Below, in pieces: positions 23,501 through 33,076 of a DNA stretch of 64,000 bases. Below the pieces are notes generated by a model. It saw only the letters and a program-made list of their open reading frames with translations. It had not been told where the DNA came from and did no database searches. A program made the translations under genes and the position numbers. Every line of letters begins with the position of its first letter. The stretch's first letter is position 1. Source of the DNA: Argyresthia goedartella (lineage: Eukaryota; Arthropoda; Insecta; Lepidoptera; Argyresthiidae); NCBI GenBank assembly GCA_949825045.1, contig OX463829.1:23220715-23284714 (forward strand), read 5' to 3'.

Positions 23501-26500
23501 TTGCATGAAAATAACACATACAATAAACAATAAAGTACATGCAAAATTATCAAACACACGATCAAAACAATTAGTATTTATAAAATAGTTTGTACCTATT
23601 ACTGAAATTATTAAATTAATGACATCAGACAGTAGTTTCGGGCAAGTTGTAGCTGCAGATGGTAACAGATGTAAAATTATTGAGTATAAAGCGATATTGT
23701 GTGAACAAAATATAAAATAAATCAGAAACTGCAAAATAAATGCTTATAAATATGTAAAGATATCCAATCCTTATACTATTAAAAGTCATTTTAAAAGCGG
23801 AATGATTAAAATATTACTGCAAACACAAAAACAAGATATATCAGAACTGTTTAAATAAAACTGTTCACCGATTTCCCCAAATGAATCAAATAAAAACAAC
23901 AGACACATTTAACCAAATATAGAAATTACACAAATAAACTGACAATGTACGAGACGAGCACGCTGCTAATGCCAATTTCGAGTGAGACCCCAGAACTGAC
24001 GAGCTGATTCGATGCAATGTAGACATCATAGAAGCCTGGTCTAACGGGTACTTCATTAGACTCTTCAGTACTTGACTTACCAAGAGCCGTCCTGATGTAT
24101 AGCTGGGCTGGAAGCGAGTAACCCAGAATGTTATGGGCTCGGATGTTCATGCGATAAACCGTGTCTGGGCGCAGATTTCGCACTTCGTAGCTAATTGCTT
24201 CGTACTTCAGTTCCTCAGTCTTGCATTCAGCCTCTGATGAGACTCGCCATTCGCCACTCACTTTTAGTACCTTATGAGAGAGCAGAATCATAACAGAATA
24301 TTCTTTGTTATAAACTGTATAAATAACTTAATACAAATGTTCTTCACTTACCGGACAATAGTTGACTTCATACATGTCGATGGGCTCACCGTTATGGGCT
24401 GGGATCTTCCACCTCATTTCATATCTATCAGCGTACTTTGTGTGAATCAGTGACTCGGAACTAAGAGTTTCTCTCCATTCTGGTTGGTTCGGCGGAGACC
24501 TTAAAATGAACTATGTGTTATTAATATTTCCTGAGTAAAATCATTTACCTATGTTATGGTATGTTTTTAGAAGTTTTGATATTATTTTACTTCATTTAAT
24601 ACTGAAGGATCACTAAAAGATTATCCGAGACAATATGTTATATCAGCAAAGATTAAAAGCAGATCATAAAATGTATTTACCGTCTGGGCATAGTAACAGT
24701 CAAGGGTGCGCCCCATGCACCGGCACCGACTTGGTTGATGGCGGCAAATCTAAAGTCGTAAGAGAACATGGGCTTCAAGTTCTCCACAATGTAAAGGGAG
24801 CTAACAGACCAACTCTTGTTGCGAGCAAATGTCCAGTCGTAGTTGCCATTTTCTTTGTACTGAGCTGTGTAGGCCAGGATTGGGGGTCCCATTTCTTCGG
24901 GGGGACCAACGATATTGAATGTCACTGAGGTAGCTGTTAGTGTTTCTTGGCGAGCCTGGGAATAAAATAAATATTTGTGTTTAATATGGAATATAATCAA
25001 AGTCTTCAAAAAGAAGTTTCACTTGAAATAGCTTTATCTCTAAAGTTTATTTACAATGGTTGGAGTGAAATCTAGACGCAACAGTAAACAGGGATTAGTA
25101 GAGAGCTAATCATAATATCGGATACAACTTACTTGAACAATAAGTCCAGGAGGGAATGCTTCAATCAGTTGAATGGTATGATCAGCTTCACCCAAGGTGT
25201 TTGTGGCCACACACTTGTAGAAACCATAAAGTTGTCGGTCCAAAGGAGTAACAGTCACATAACTGATTGGTCCAGATCCGTATATCTTGACGTGGGGTGA
25301 CTCCACCAAGTCGTATTCATGGAACCTAGAAAATGGAAAATGTATTAAAATGATGTTGTAACTACGAGTTTATCAACATAAACACTATAAATTCTTTATA
25401 AAAATATATATATTAAAAACACCATGCATAAGTGATCCACTTACTTCCACTTTATTGTGGCATTAGGGATACTTTCGGCCACACAACTAATATTTACTGG
25501 TTGACCATTCCAACTCCAAATCGGTACTCTCGGCATACGTTCAAATGTGGGCTTGAATTGTACTGTAAGGTGACCGTTCTTTCGTGCTTCGCCACCTAAA
25601 ATTACATAATTTTCACAAACATCACATATTATGTCTGCATGTACATTCATTCTACAATAATTGTTCTCAAAAGGTATTTTTTATCATTTAATTTTGTTGT
25701 GTTAACTTACCGTTGTTTTCCGCAATACAATGGTAAAGCCCGTCATCCGTACGATTGAGGTTGGCAATAGTTAAAACTGCACTTGATTGCATCTGGTCCC
25801 CAGTTTGCCTTGAAGATGTCTCAATTGATATCCTGTATAAAGTTAAATTAATATTAAGTATTTCTTGAAAACGCTTAACAGTTTCCATTGCTATAACTTT
25901 AAAATGAATTTTCAACTAACCTTCCTTCTTCGTTGGATCCACTGACATATGGTTCCCTGTTACTAAGTTTCCTAAACGTAATTCGAGGTGCTGGTCGTCC
26001 AGTTGCTTTGCACTCCAGTCTTCCTTCCGTCTTTTCAGGAGCAGTCACGTTGAAGAGCTCAAATATTTTCGGTCGCACTAGTACTTCGACTTCGATATCC
26101 GTTTCATTGTGTCCAGCTTTGTTGACAGCTACGCAGCTGTACTTGCCGTAGTCACCGGCTTCCACTCGATCGATAGATAACAAACCGGTGAGTTCGTTGA
26201 CACTGAATCTTGAAGTCGTTGCCAAATTCTAAAAAACTATGTCGGTTAAATTTGCTGTTCAATTCTATGTCAATAGCTTAATGTGTATATTGATTGGAAA
26301 TCACAATTATTTTGCAAACCCTAAAAAATGTTATAAAATTAATTCAAGTCAAATTAAATAGTTATTCTTGCGCATAATTGAGAGATAATACAAATACTTT
26401 GTACAAGTGAATTCTTATACCTCGCGAGTAGACGCTTTGATCCAAGCATAAGTCGGCGGGGGTTGACCTCTAGCTTTGCAGGTGATGGATGCGGATTCAC

Positions 26501-28170
26501 CTTCCTTGATCAGTACTCTTGGTTCGCGCTGTTCCATTTCAGGAGCCGTATAAACCTGCGAAGAAAATAATAAGTGAGATCTTACAAATAAGGTTATAAT
26601 AAGAGTTCGACCAAATTTGTCCATTTGTTCTTACCTCAAGTTTGATATTCCTCTCCGCAAGTTCACCAGTTGGGATAACAACAGCACGGCAGGTATACGT
26701 TCCATCATCACTCTCTTGAACGTTTTTGATCTGCAGTCCATTGGCATGAACAACATATCTGTCGCCGGTTGCTATCTATAAAGCATAAGTGAAATATTGT
26801 CGTTTAATTAACTTACACTTCTTAGTTTCGTATTTAGTGTCGCTTTTATTAACTTTGGGCTAGCATTTAATCGCAGAGCAAATATACTGATTTTTAAAGC
26901 AAAAAAGGATTACCATAAACACTTTTTATGTTTTAAGTATTTTGTTGTTCTTACATGTTCAACATAATACAAAGGATAAAGGGGGCTTCGCTTCGCTCAC
27001 CCCCTTTACCCTTCACCTAAGCTGCCGCAGTATTTTGCCTTGATATTTGCTGTTTTGTGTGTGATTACATTGATGTGCAGTTCAATATTTCCCTTAACTT
27101 TGGGACTTACTACAAAAAATAGTAAAATCCTGTTCAAGAATTGTTTAAAATACAAAAACGTATTTGTTTTGAGGTTTAACTCTGTTCAATATTAATTACT
27201 CTATTCAAGGTTAATTTCTACTCTTACCGAGGTTCCTTCTTTGAACCAGTCCACGGAAGGAGCAGGTTCAGCGGTAACTTCACACATTAATTTGAAGTCC
27301 CTTCCTTTGGTTGCATATTGATTCTCATTAGCATTAGTCCAGGTGATGGCGACTGTTGGCAAACAAAATTTTGTTTTAACAAAAGAAAGTTCATTTAGAG
27401 TGACGTTGATGAATATTTAGAACTAACTAAAAGCAACGAGATATGTCAACATCAGACGATATCATCAATTTGTGGATGGGGGATGATCGTGAGTATTGGT
27501 GCGATAGAGAAGAGGCTATTGCCAAACAGTGGGTGGATGCGGGCTGGTGAATGATTTGAAAGACTTAACATAACCGTTGAGACCCTGTACACGAAAAATG
27601 CCAAAGGGAAATTATTTACCAAACGTTTCTAGGATGACGCTAGCGCTGAGTGGTTGGTTTGTGTAAGTAGCAACACAGGTATAGTTGCCGGCCATCGCTG
27701 GTGTTATTGAAGAGATGTAGAGCAGTTGCGACTGCTTCGTGGGCATGGGCTCCGTGTAGATCTCCGGGCGAGTACCAGCACTGTAGCATTCAGGTGAAGA
27801 TATAACAGACATAACATTAGCAGTTTTCCAAAGATTTACTAAAGAGGCAGCATAGGCAGAGATCACAGGAATTGTTTGGTTTTGGGGCTTCTTAATTGTC
27901 TAGATTCAAATATCATTTACCTCTGTTAAGTCAAGTATTAATACAAATATAGCTTGATATTATTCATAACCGAAAATATTGCGCAAATAATGTTATTTGT
28001 TACTCACATGGCCTCATTGAGGACGTTGCCCTTGGGGTCCCTCCACATGGGTTGTGTGATCATCGCCGGGTCCGCAGCATCAACTTGACAAGTCAGCACC
28101 ACGGACTTGCCGACCGCCACCGTTTGCTGCTTCTGCACTGGGTATATCCGCAGGTTCTGCGATGAACATC
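17452..28170 (-). CDS. Fas2: Fasciclin 2, transmembrane isoform (signal-peptide exon not found)
   Basis: Fas2 is a homophilic cell-adhesion molecule of the NCAM type, acting at the surface of neurons, epithelia and synapses in axon fasciculation and growth. CDS exons in transcript order (minus): 28170-28008, 27780-27620, 27352-27228, 26775-26635, 26555-26421, 26228-25921, 25832-25711, 25595-25445, 25325-25133, 24955-24681, 24499-24352, 24270-24081, 20383-20188, optional 18883-18815, 17578-17452. Every junction has GT and AG borders and matching phase. The visible reading frame has 810 codons plus stop (833 with the cassette). Architecture is five Ig domains, two FNIII domains, one membrane segment and a short tail ending NSAV. 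The first visible exon starts in phase 1 after the expected signal peptide, so the 5' exon lies beyond 28170. The Ig/FNIII layout, the dual termini and the tail sequence make the identity secure. Confidence 0.95.
17579..18814 (-). other. Fas2 last intron (distal part)
   Basis: AT-rich intron between the cassette exon and the last exon. No repeat copy recognised. Confidence 0.6.
18815..18883 (-). CDS. Fas2: Fas2 69-nt cassette exon, proline-rich
   Basis: A short GC-rich segment between acceptor ccttattgcag and donor gtaagg. Its 69 nt keep phase 2 on both sides, so it can be included or skipped. It encodes [18 protein letters not shown] and VPTP, between AKLG(S) of the TM exon and (T)DEKEPL of the last exon. 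The [13 protein letters not shown] type sequence could bind SH3, WW or EVH1 domains (inference). Its position matches the place where optional cytoplasmic exons occur in Drosophila Fas2. Support is splice sites, phase, composition and position; no transcript was available. Confidence 0.8.
19349..19600 (+). repeat. C-rich tract with a 20-bp minisatellite, in a Fas2 intron
   Basis: A repeat head gtgaaactagctggtacccg (about 19351) is followed by a pyrimidine-rich tract. From 19501 to 19580 the 20-bp unit ctcatccgcttcctccccct occurs four times in tandem, the last slightly changed. The open frame over it (19395-19694) is a by-product of the repeat. Confidence 0.75.
19776..20040 (+). repeat. Second C-rich repeat of the same type, with a poly-C run
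   Basis: Again starts at tgtgaaactagcgtacccct and has a C-rich part, including an uninterrupted run of about 16 C near 19818-19835. Its 3' end has aaagtttcatgtctctagga, then ccagctgtttagactgtgcg, a form common to dispersed lepidopteran repeats. It lies in the intron between the TM and cassette exons. Confidence 0.6.
20188..20383 (-). CDS. Fas2: Fas2 exon: transmembrane segment
   Basis: Acceptor tttgtgtcttcag; phase 1 start matches the donor at 24081. Reads [15 protein letters not shown], then the membrane span [20 protein letters not shown], then the stop-transfer CFRRQ and cytoplasmic [14 protein letters not shown]. It ends in phase 2 at gtaaag. The intron before it is about 3.7 kb. Confidence 0.95.
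20384..23925 (-). other. Fas2 intron between the GPI/FNIII exon and the TM exon
   Basis: About 3.5 kb of AT-rich sequence. It would contain the 3' UTR of the GPI-type transcript just below 23926. I found no clear AATAAA on the minus strand in the first 200 bases. I saw no further exon with good splice sites and frame, and no recognisable repeat. Confidence 0.5.
23926..24270 (-). CDS. Fas2: Fas2 GPI-anchored isoform: alternative terminal exon
   Basis: Reading through the donor at 24081 adds [16 protein letters not shown] and [15 protein letters not shown], then the hydrophobic C-terminus [20 protein letters not shown] and a stop. Small residues (SSG) before a hydrophobic end with no following charged tail is the usual GPI-attachment pattern. 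This form would have 754 visible codons. GPI and transmembrane forms of Fas2 are known in Drosophila and in Manduca, so the arrangement is expected; the exact omega residue is inferred. Confidence 0.88.
   Translation of the reverse strand, partial: VLKVSGEWRVSSEAECKTEELKYEAISYEVRNLRPDTVYRMNIRAHNILGYSLPAQLYIRTALGKSSTEESNEVPVRPGFYDVYIASNQLVSSGVSLEIGISSVLVSYIVSLFV
24081..24270 (-). CDS. Fas2: Fas2 exon: FNIII domain 2, second half, with alternative donor
   Basis: Acceptor ctctcataag. Reads [17 protein letters not shown], then [18 protein letters not shown] and [14 protein letters not shown]. At 24081 the good donor gtaagtc ends the exon in phase 1, matching the TM exon at 20383. If that donor is not used, the frame stays open to 23926 and encodes a GPI-type tail (separate entry). 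Confidence 0.93.
24352..24499 (-). CDS. Fas2: Fas2 exon: FNIII domain 2, first half
   Basis: Starts in the Arg codon opened by the preceding exon, then [34 protein letters not shown] and MYEVNYCP; phase 0 at the donor gtaagt. It was defined from splice sites, since the open frame is short. Confidence 0.9.
24681..24955 (-). CDS. Fas2: Fas2 exon: FNIII domain 1
   Basis: One exon carries the whole first fibronectin III domain: [52 protein letters not shown] and [11 protein letters not shown]. Acceptor tattcccag; ends phase 2 at gtaaat. NKSW is an N-glycosylation sequon. Confidence 0.93.
25133..25325 (-). CDS. Fas2: Fas2 exon: Ig5, second half
   Basis: Acceptor ttctag. Reads [16 protein letters not shown], then [17 protein letters not shown] with the second Cys, and ends at LIVQ in phase 0 before gtaagt. 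This exon ends the Ig part of the ectodomain. Confidence 0.92.
25445..25595 (-). CDS. Fas2: Fas2 exon: Ig5, first half
   Basis: Acceptor attttag. Reads [19 protein letters not shown], then [18 protein letters not shown] and NATIKWK, giving first Cys, core Trp and sequons NIS and NAT. It ends in phase 2 at gtaagt; the Lys codon is completed by the next exon. Confidence 0.92.
25711..25832 (-). CDS. Fas2: Fas2 exon: Ig4, second half
   Basis: Acceptor tttatacag. Completes the Arg codon, then [15 protein letters not shown] and the second Cys in [12 protein letters not shown]. It ends with one base (phase 1) before gtaag. Confidence 0.92.
25921..26228 (-). CDS. Fas2: Fas2 exon: Ig3 second half and Ig4 first half
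   Basis: Begins [18 protein letters not shown], with second Ig3 Cys in [13 protein letters not shown]. It then crosses the domain boundary ([14 protein letters not shown]) into Ig4, with [17 protein letters not shown]. The usual core Trp of Ig4 is Phe here (ITFRK). NET and NVT are N-glycosylation sequons. It ends in phase 2 at gttagt. Confidence 0.93.
26421..26555 (-). CDS. Fas2: Fas2 exon: Ig3, first half
   Basis: Acceptor ttcttcgcag; 45 codons, phase 0 on both sides. Reads [20 protein letters not shown], then [18 protein letters not shown] with first Cys and core Trp. Donor gtataag. Confidence 0.92.
26635..26775 (-). CDS. Fas2: Fas2 exon: Ig2, second half
   Basis: Phase 0 on both sides (47 codons). 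Reads [18 protein letters not shown], then [12 protein letters not shown] with the second Ig Cys, and ends ERNIKLE before gtaag. The intron upstream (26776-27227) carries a core-module MITE. Confidence 0.92.
26862..27085 (+). mobile_element. Core-module MITE, end type 3, inside a Fas2 intron
   Basis: Lies between the two Ig2 exons. The left end is ggctagcatttaatcgcaga and the right end tgatgtgcagttcaatattt. The core is well kept: cttacatgttcaacataata, stem aaaggggg/cccccttt with loop cttcgcttcgctca, then cacctaagctgccgcagt. Sister copies are at 33735 and 55040. Its orientation is opposite to Fas2 transcription. Confidence 0.75.
27228..27352 (-). CDS. Fas2: Fas2 exon: Ig2, first half
   Basis: Follows gccaacag. 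Reads [17 protein letters not shown], with Ig Cys in [10 protein letters not shown] and core Trp in VDWFKEG. It ends phase 0 at gtaaga. It is too short for a simple open-frame search and was found by splice sites and by its strong similarity to the WTNAxENQY block of Fas2. Confidence 0.92.
27620..27780 (-). CDS. Fas2: Fas2 exon: Ig1, second half
   Basis: Acceptor ctacag, then [12 protein letters not shown] and the second Ig cysteine in GNYTCVATY, which includes an NYT glycosylation site. It ends with LETF and one base (phase 1) before gtaaat. Phases match both neighbours. The frame upstream of 27780 in the genome is intron. Confidence 0.92.
28008..28170 (-). CDS. Fas2: Fas2 exon: Ig1, first half
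   Basis: Starts after ttcttccgcag with two bases completing a codon, reads [15 protein letters not shown] and VVLTCQVDA (first Ig Cys), then PMWRDPKGN (core Trp), and ends in phase 2 at the donor gtgagt. The N-terminal residues resemble the start of the mature protein, so the signal peptide must come from an upstream exon that ends in phase 1. Confidence 0.9.
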
Positions 28171-28304
28171 CTGCGGAAGAATATCAGACGTAAACACCTT
28201 GGGTCTTCCTACTAAATATGAAACTTCTGTTTATGATGTGATTAAAAATGTTTGTGTGCGTGATTTATTAAAAGATAGACATATACATACATTTCTGATA
28301 TAAC

Positions 28305-28470
28305 ATAAACATTAACATATAGGCACACTGGCACATACATTGCTCTTAGCTCCACACCAAGATACCCTGTGTCGTGGGAACCGCATGGGATTTAATTTTC
28401 TGTTTCTCTATCCCCAGCCGGGGATCGAACCCGGGACCTCTCGCATGGTAGGCAAAGCCACAACCGTATA
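28305..28470 (-). mobile_element. tRNA-derived SINE, family C
   Basis: On the minus strand the head includes ctctgcctaccatgcgagag-type sequence (here gcctaccatgcgagaggtcc) and box B ggttcgatccccggc. The tail includes ccacgacacagggtatcttg. Located upstream of the first visible Fas2 exon, so probably in intron 1. Related copies are at 29810, 31140, 54718 and 62320. Confidence 0.75.
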
Positions 28471-29809
28471 TTAAATATAGTATATTAAAATCTCGTAAAT
28501 ATGACGTTCCACAGGTGAATGTACCTTATGGTCGGTATGGAGTTATGCATACCCTGGTATCTGTGCCTGATAAGCTGCCGATGGCACAAAACTCTAGTCT
28601 CCTAAGGTATAGGTAGAGCCGGAGATAAAGTATTTTACAAGTTTTGCCGAAAATCATGAAAATTAGAAACAGGTTTTAAATATAACTTTAAATACCAAAT
28701 TTTAGTATTAACTAATGTATAATTATAATCACAATGTACCAAAACAAAAGTTACACATATGAGTACGAAGACAAGCAAAAAGAAACCCTTTTCGCGCCAT
28801 TGCACAAAACAGCGATTATCTCCGAAACTAGAAACCGCCAAATGGTTTGAGTCAAAGAATAGAAAGCCTATTTACCTACCTCTTACGTTTTTATTGCTTA
28901 GTAAAATCCCACTTTGGGCTTCAATTTTGTATCGAAGTTTTCCGACAGTGAAAAAACATACATATACTGTTCATCAAAAATACGAATATTATTCATGCAA
29001 AAGTGAGAGCCGTTTCGTTTTACGGGCAACTTCCGATGTTTGTTGGCCAGGTGGTGGAGGTGTAAAAAGTAATAATAGGAATAAAAGGCGATGTTATTTT
29101 GTCATTTGGATGTCGACATTTTATATGCAAATTGTTGTTTTACACACGTATTCCATTATGTTGATACGGGAATGTAATTTCCAAGATCTCTCATATTTTG
29201 TTAACATTAGGTTTCATATTGAAGCCATCCTAGTCATATTTTTATTTAATTTAGAAAGTATTTCAAAGCGTGTAAGGCAGAAGAACGACATTTTATTTTT
29301 TACCTATAACCATCTCATTCTGCTTATTGATTTCTGAATTAAGACGACATTGTGCTATAAAGTTTAAAAAGCCAACTCCTTTACTAAGTTTATAGCAATT
29401 TGTATTTTGGCACGTGTCGCACCTACTTATTACAGCGTTTCCGCTTCCAAAATGGTGTCAGAAATATTGTCTAAAACAACTCTTCAGCGGAACACTGACA
29501 AGATTTCATAACAAAAAACAAGTTTCAAATAAATGCTTTCCTTGCGACGAAAGACTTACCAACTTCCGCCATCAAATATTAGTTCTACTTTTGCAGCACA
29601 ATCAGACATTGAAATTATATTCTCAAGGCTCCACTAGATTCCGCGCATTGTGTTCACGATTTGTTCTTGGTTCCATGATTGCAAAAGTATTTTCTTAAAA
29701 ATCACTAAATTCCGCAACGATATTTGGGCAAGTTTCACGGTCTGGGATTTTACAAACAAGAACATCACAATGACAACCATTTCCATTCCAATACAACATA
29801 CAACAAAAC
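28471..29809. other. No gene supported; long AT-rich frame rejected
   Basis: A 192-codon plus frame (28759-29337) has no domain that I recognise, and its composition looks like chance. A minus frame at 28635-28841 has a hydrophobic stretch (FFLLVFVLICVTFVLVHC) that resembles a signal peptide, but it lacks an in-frame ATG and a donor in the needed phase 1. Confidence 0.4.
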
Positions 29810-29985
29810 AAACAGGGACATACATTGCTTCTGGCCCTGCACTAGGATACACTGTACCTTGGGATCCAGAAATAGCTACGTGTAAACGTGTAAAAATCCA
29901 AGTTTTTCTTTCTCCCCAGCTGGGTGTCGAACCCGAGACCTCTCGCTTGGAAAGCACAGCCTCGACTGCAGCACCACAGAGGGCC
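29810..29985 (-). mobile_element. tRNA-derived SINE, family C, diverged
   Basis: The minus-strand head is ccctctgtggtgctgcagtc and the B-box region cgggttcgacacccagc. The tail ccaaggtacagtgtatccta is more diverged than in the 54718 and 62320 copies. An overlapping open frame (29650-30132) is a shadow of it. Confidence 0.7.
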
Positions 29986-30199
29986 ATAATGGGCTTTTTT
30001 TACCTAACACCAAGACTAGTTTTGTCACAAAAAAATAAGGTTCCTGAAATGAATCGGCATAAGACGCCGAGTAACTCCCCGGAGAACAAGCTTGATCACA
30101 GTTTGCAGCAAGCGCCGGAGGTTTCTCATTAATAAAGTTATGATGACATCATTTGCTCAGAATCGCAAGTTTATACTTTCTTTTGTAAAGGAAGAAGCG

Positions 30200-30400
30200 T
30201 GTAGGATTTTTACCGCGTTTTAAGTATGCAGATCGCGTCCGCGCGTTCCCTCCCGCTATAGTGCAGTTTTTTGTAGCTTGAGTTTTCTGACATTTTCTCT
30301 TCTAGCTATTGTTCGTCGTGCGGCTTACCTGCCTACCTAGAATAAAACTCGTAAGCCTATCAACAACTTTGGTTTTGTTCTGGTGACGTTAACGGCCAAT
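30200..30400 (+). other. Possible LTR end (low confidence)
   Basis: gaataaaactcgtaagccta is a possible poly(A) signal region, followed by ttggttttgttctggtgacg. The tctggtgac string resembles the primer-binding-site junction of some Gypsy elements. No matching second LTR, target duplication or coding region is visible. Confidence 0.25.
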
Positions 30401-30689
30401 AAACAAACGCAATCTTGAATTTAAGCTAGAAATAACATTAAAATCTATTTTCATGCTACGTTCGGTTGTGATTTTTAGCTAAATCCGAGTGACTAGAGAT
30501 CAATGGATGACATTGCAGATTCTACAATCTTTCCAAATAACGGTCACTGGTATTAATCGTGTATCACTCTATATTCATTCATGTGTGATGTTTGGCGTAT
30601 TTTTACCCTGATTGTCCAAGATTCAACACCATATAGAATACGAGTGTCCTTAATAGTCGGAGTTTGGTATTCCTCTTGTTACAACAGTC

Positions 30690-30800
30690 CTTCCATGTTT
30701 ACTCCAAGTGGCCCAGGACAGAACAAAATGGAGGTCCCTGTTCAAGCCCCGTACCAACAACCATGATGGTCACGAATGTCAGCCATGAGGGAACGACTAG
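30690..30800 (+). pseudogene. Possible C-terminal fragment of a LINE reverse transcriptase
   Basis: One frame reads AQDRTKWRSLFKPRTNNHDG, close to the AQDRxxWR motif found at the C-terminus of RTE-like ORFs (compare AQDRGDWRFREEAYAQRW at 54207-54258). It is short and surrounded by non-coding sequence, so it is a relic at most. Confidence 0.4.
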
Positions 30801-31139
30801 AAAGAAGTAGTGATGATATCTGAAGAAACTCGTGGTAGACCTACGTGCTGCATTTATATTTAAACGATTCCTTCAGTGGCGCGGCAGAGAAAGGAAAACT
30901 CGTGCCTAGACTTTTAAAAAAAAAAACTGTTATTTGTAGTTTCGCAGGCAGTCAAAGGAAATGTAGGTATCTTCAACGAATGCATCCTTGTACGTGCTTC
31001 TTATGTTTAACCCCTTATCTGGTAGAGATTGCATAAATTGGTTTTAAACTTGAATACCAAGCCATAACGTTGAAAATATGACCGCAAATATATTGCCTCT
31101 ACCACATAAAGGGTTAAATAGGTAAAGATGACTTATGTG

Positions 31140-31258
31140 GCATTGGGGTTCGAGGCTCTGCGTGTGTGACGTCGCTGTGTGTACGTCCCACGACACAGGG
31201 TATCCTAGCGTGGGGCCAGAAACAATATCCGCACCTGTATATAAATGTTTATGTTTAG
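31140..31258 (+). mobile_element. SINE family C fragment
   Basis: Contains gtacgtcccacgacacaggg, tatcctagcgtggggccaga and tgtatataaatgttta, which are the body and tail of family C. The tRNA-like head is degenerate (gaggctctgcgtgtgtgacg). Confidence 0.6.
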
Positions 31259-31872
31259 GTAAATCTTTGTAGACACATCTCTAAAAGTATCTGTTAGTAA
31301 ATACTTTTACTGCATAGCAATGTTCCATTAAATTAAATAAAAATGCCGAAAGGAACCCCCACGATAGTGTGCCATAATTATATTTACTGAAAAGTAATTT
31401 CGGTGTAAATATTCTTTTCCCAACGAAAATTGGTTGTGGGATTTGCACGGGATTCCCGATCCCAGCGGAGGGACACCGCTTCCCTCAAGGTCTTCGGGAC
31501 TTGGAGCAAGTACGAACCGGTACAATTTGCTCCTCGCCACATATGAAAGGGAATGATTTTTCACATTTCTGACTGTCGTAATGTGACATTTCATATTACA
31601 AGTTGCTCGGTAGGTGTTTGGAATATTTTCGGCACAAACTCACGAGCCTACGCAGACGCTCCGATATCCTGCTCGCTTCCACTCTTCTCTACACGGGTTC
31701 ATGGATTCCAAATGCCTAACCAATTGTCAGATATTTCCATAGTGCCCTATTTCGAGTACGAAATTGAAATTGAAAAATCGTATAATCAACAAAAATACAT
31801 TTGCACATATTGGTATTATTGCTTAAGAGTAATTTATTACAAATTGATCTGGTATTATTTTTATTATTATAT
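31259..31872. other. No gene recognised
   Basis: Contains an unassigned GC-richer patch (31440-31510, with gggaatcccg-like inverted motifs) that could be another dispersed repeat. The frame 31553-31906 has no recognisable domain. Confidence 0.35.
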
Positions 31873-32395
31873 GAGGATCCTGTTGGAGTCCTACCATGAT
31901 TCTTAACTCAGATTTCGAAAAAGTCGCCGCCATTTTGAAGTTTTTAGTTACTGGTCTATTTGCCTCAAAATCGTCATATGAGGATCCTGTTTGAGTCGGA
32001 CCACGATGCTGAAGTCAGATTTTGAAAAAGTTGTCGCCATTTTGAACTTTTTGGTTACTGGTCTGATTTGCTTCAAAATCAATATCTGAGCATCCGGTTA
32101 GAGTCCGTCATATGAGGATAATGTTTGAGTCGGACCACGATGCTGAAATCAGATTTTGAAAAAGTTGTCGCCATTTTGAACTTTTTGGTTACTGGTCTGA
32201 TTTGCTTCAAAATCAATATCTGACCATCCGGTTAGAGTCCATGATTATGAAGTCAGATTTTGAAAAAGTTGCCGCCATTTTGAACTTATTTGTTACTGGT
32301 CTGATTTGCTTCAAAATCGTTTTATGAGGATCCTGTTGGAGTCCGACCATGATTCTGAACTCAGATTTCGAAACAGTCGCCGCCATTTTGAACGT
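31873..32395. repeat. Tandem array of about 86-134-bp units
   Basis: About five diverged units start near 31873, 31981, 32115, 32241 (partial) and 32327. Each has cagatttygaaaaagt, then cgccattttgaac and ttactggtctgatttg, with aggatcctgttggagtc at the start. Unit length varies because some carry the extra piece aatatctgaccatccggtta. The open frame across it on the minus strand is a by-product. Confidence 0.85.
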
Positions 32396-32439
32396 TGAAT
32401 AATAACATAATTTAAAGTGCATACCTGACACATATAAAA

Positions 32440-32637
32440 GTAATAATCTGCAATTGTTGATAGGGTGACCAGCTAATGACCGCAGACCGTGATCTGCCAT
32501 GGCTGCTTTTAAGCCAGTCCCTAAACTCAGTGATAAAAGTTATAATCTGCAATTGTTGAAAGGGTGACCAGCACAGCTAATGACCGCAGACCGTGATCTG
32601 CAATGGCTGCTTTTAAGCCAGTCCCTAAACTCAGTGT
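32440..32637. repeat. 98-bp tandem duplication
   Basis: The block starting taatctgcaattgttga and ending gccagtccctaaactcagtg occurs twice in a row with small differences (agctaatgaccgcag versus cacagctaatgaccgcag). It directly follows the larger tandem array. Confidence 0.85.
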
Positions 32638-32775
32638 GTCTCTGACACAGCTTCTAATAGTAGCTGGGACCTAGAGCAAAAACAATTGTTTTGACCGTTG
32701 AAGCTACATCGAAGAGAACATCAACATCCTCTGGCGAATGCCAAAAGAATTTAAACTACCTAATGTCATGTAGAT

Positions 32776-33076
32776 GAGCTCCGTGGTCTAGTGGGTTTTA
32801 AGCTTGCTTTTTACGCAATTAAGAGATACAGGTTCATATCCGGTACTGAACATGTACCAATGAGATAAGTAATTTATCTTAAGTACATTATCGGATATTC
32901 CGTGTTACGGATGACAAGTTAACCTGTCGGTCCCGGCTACTATCGCTGCTTGGTTTAATAGTAGAAGTCGTAGAAACCACACCAACCCGCACTGGCCAGC
33001 ATGGAGGGGTATGTATGGCTCAAACTTATTCTTACCCGGGTAAACGCTTGTGCCCCTCGGACATTAATGAACTAAA
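32776..33076 (+). mobile_element. tRNA-derived SINE, family B (tail type 1)
   Basis: Head gagctccgtggtctagtggg with a diverged box B (ggttcatatccggta). The body includes gtaccaatgagataagtaat and the tail ctgtcggtcccggctac, then cccctcggacattaat. Same family as 13735-13980 (minus). Confidence 0.8.

Noticed and set aside
28635..28841. Minus-strand frame with a signal-peptide-like hydrophobic stretch, as a candidate Fas2 first exon
   Set aside because: It has no in-frame ATG and no donor in the phase (1) needed to join the exon at 28170.
28759..29337. 192-codon plus-strand open frame
   Set aside because: Long, but composition is that of translated AT-rich non-coding DNA, with no motif or splice evidence.
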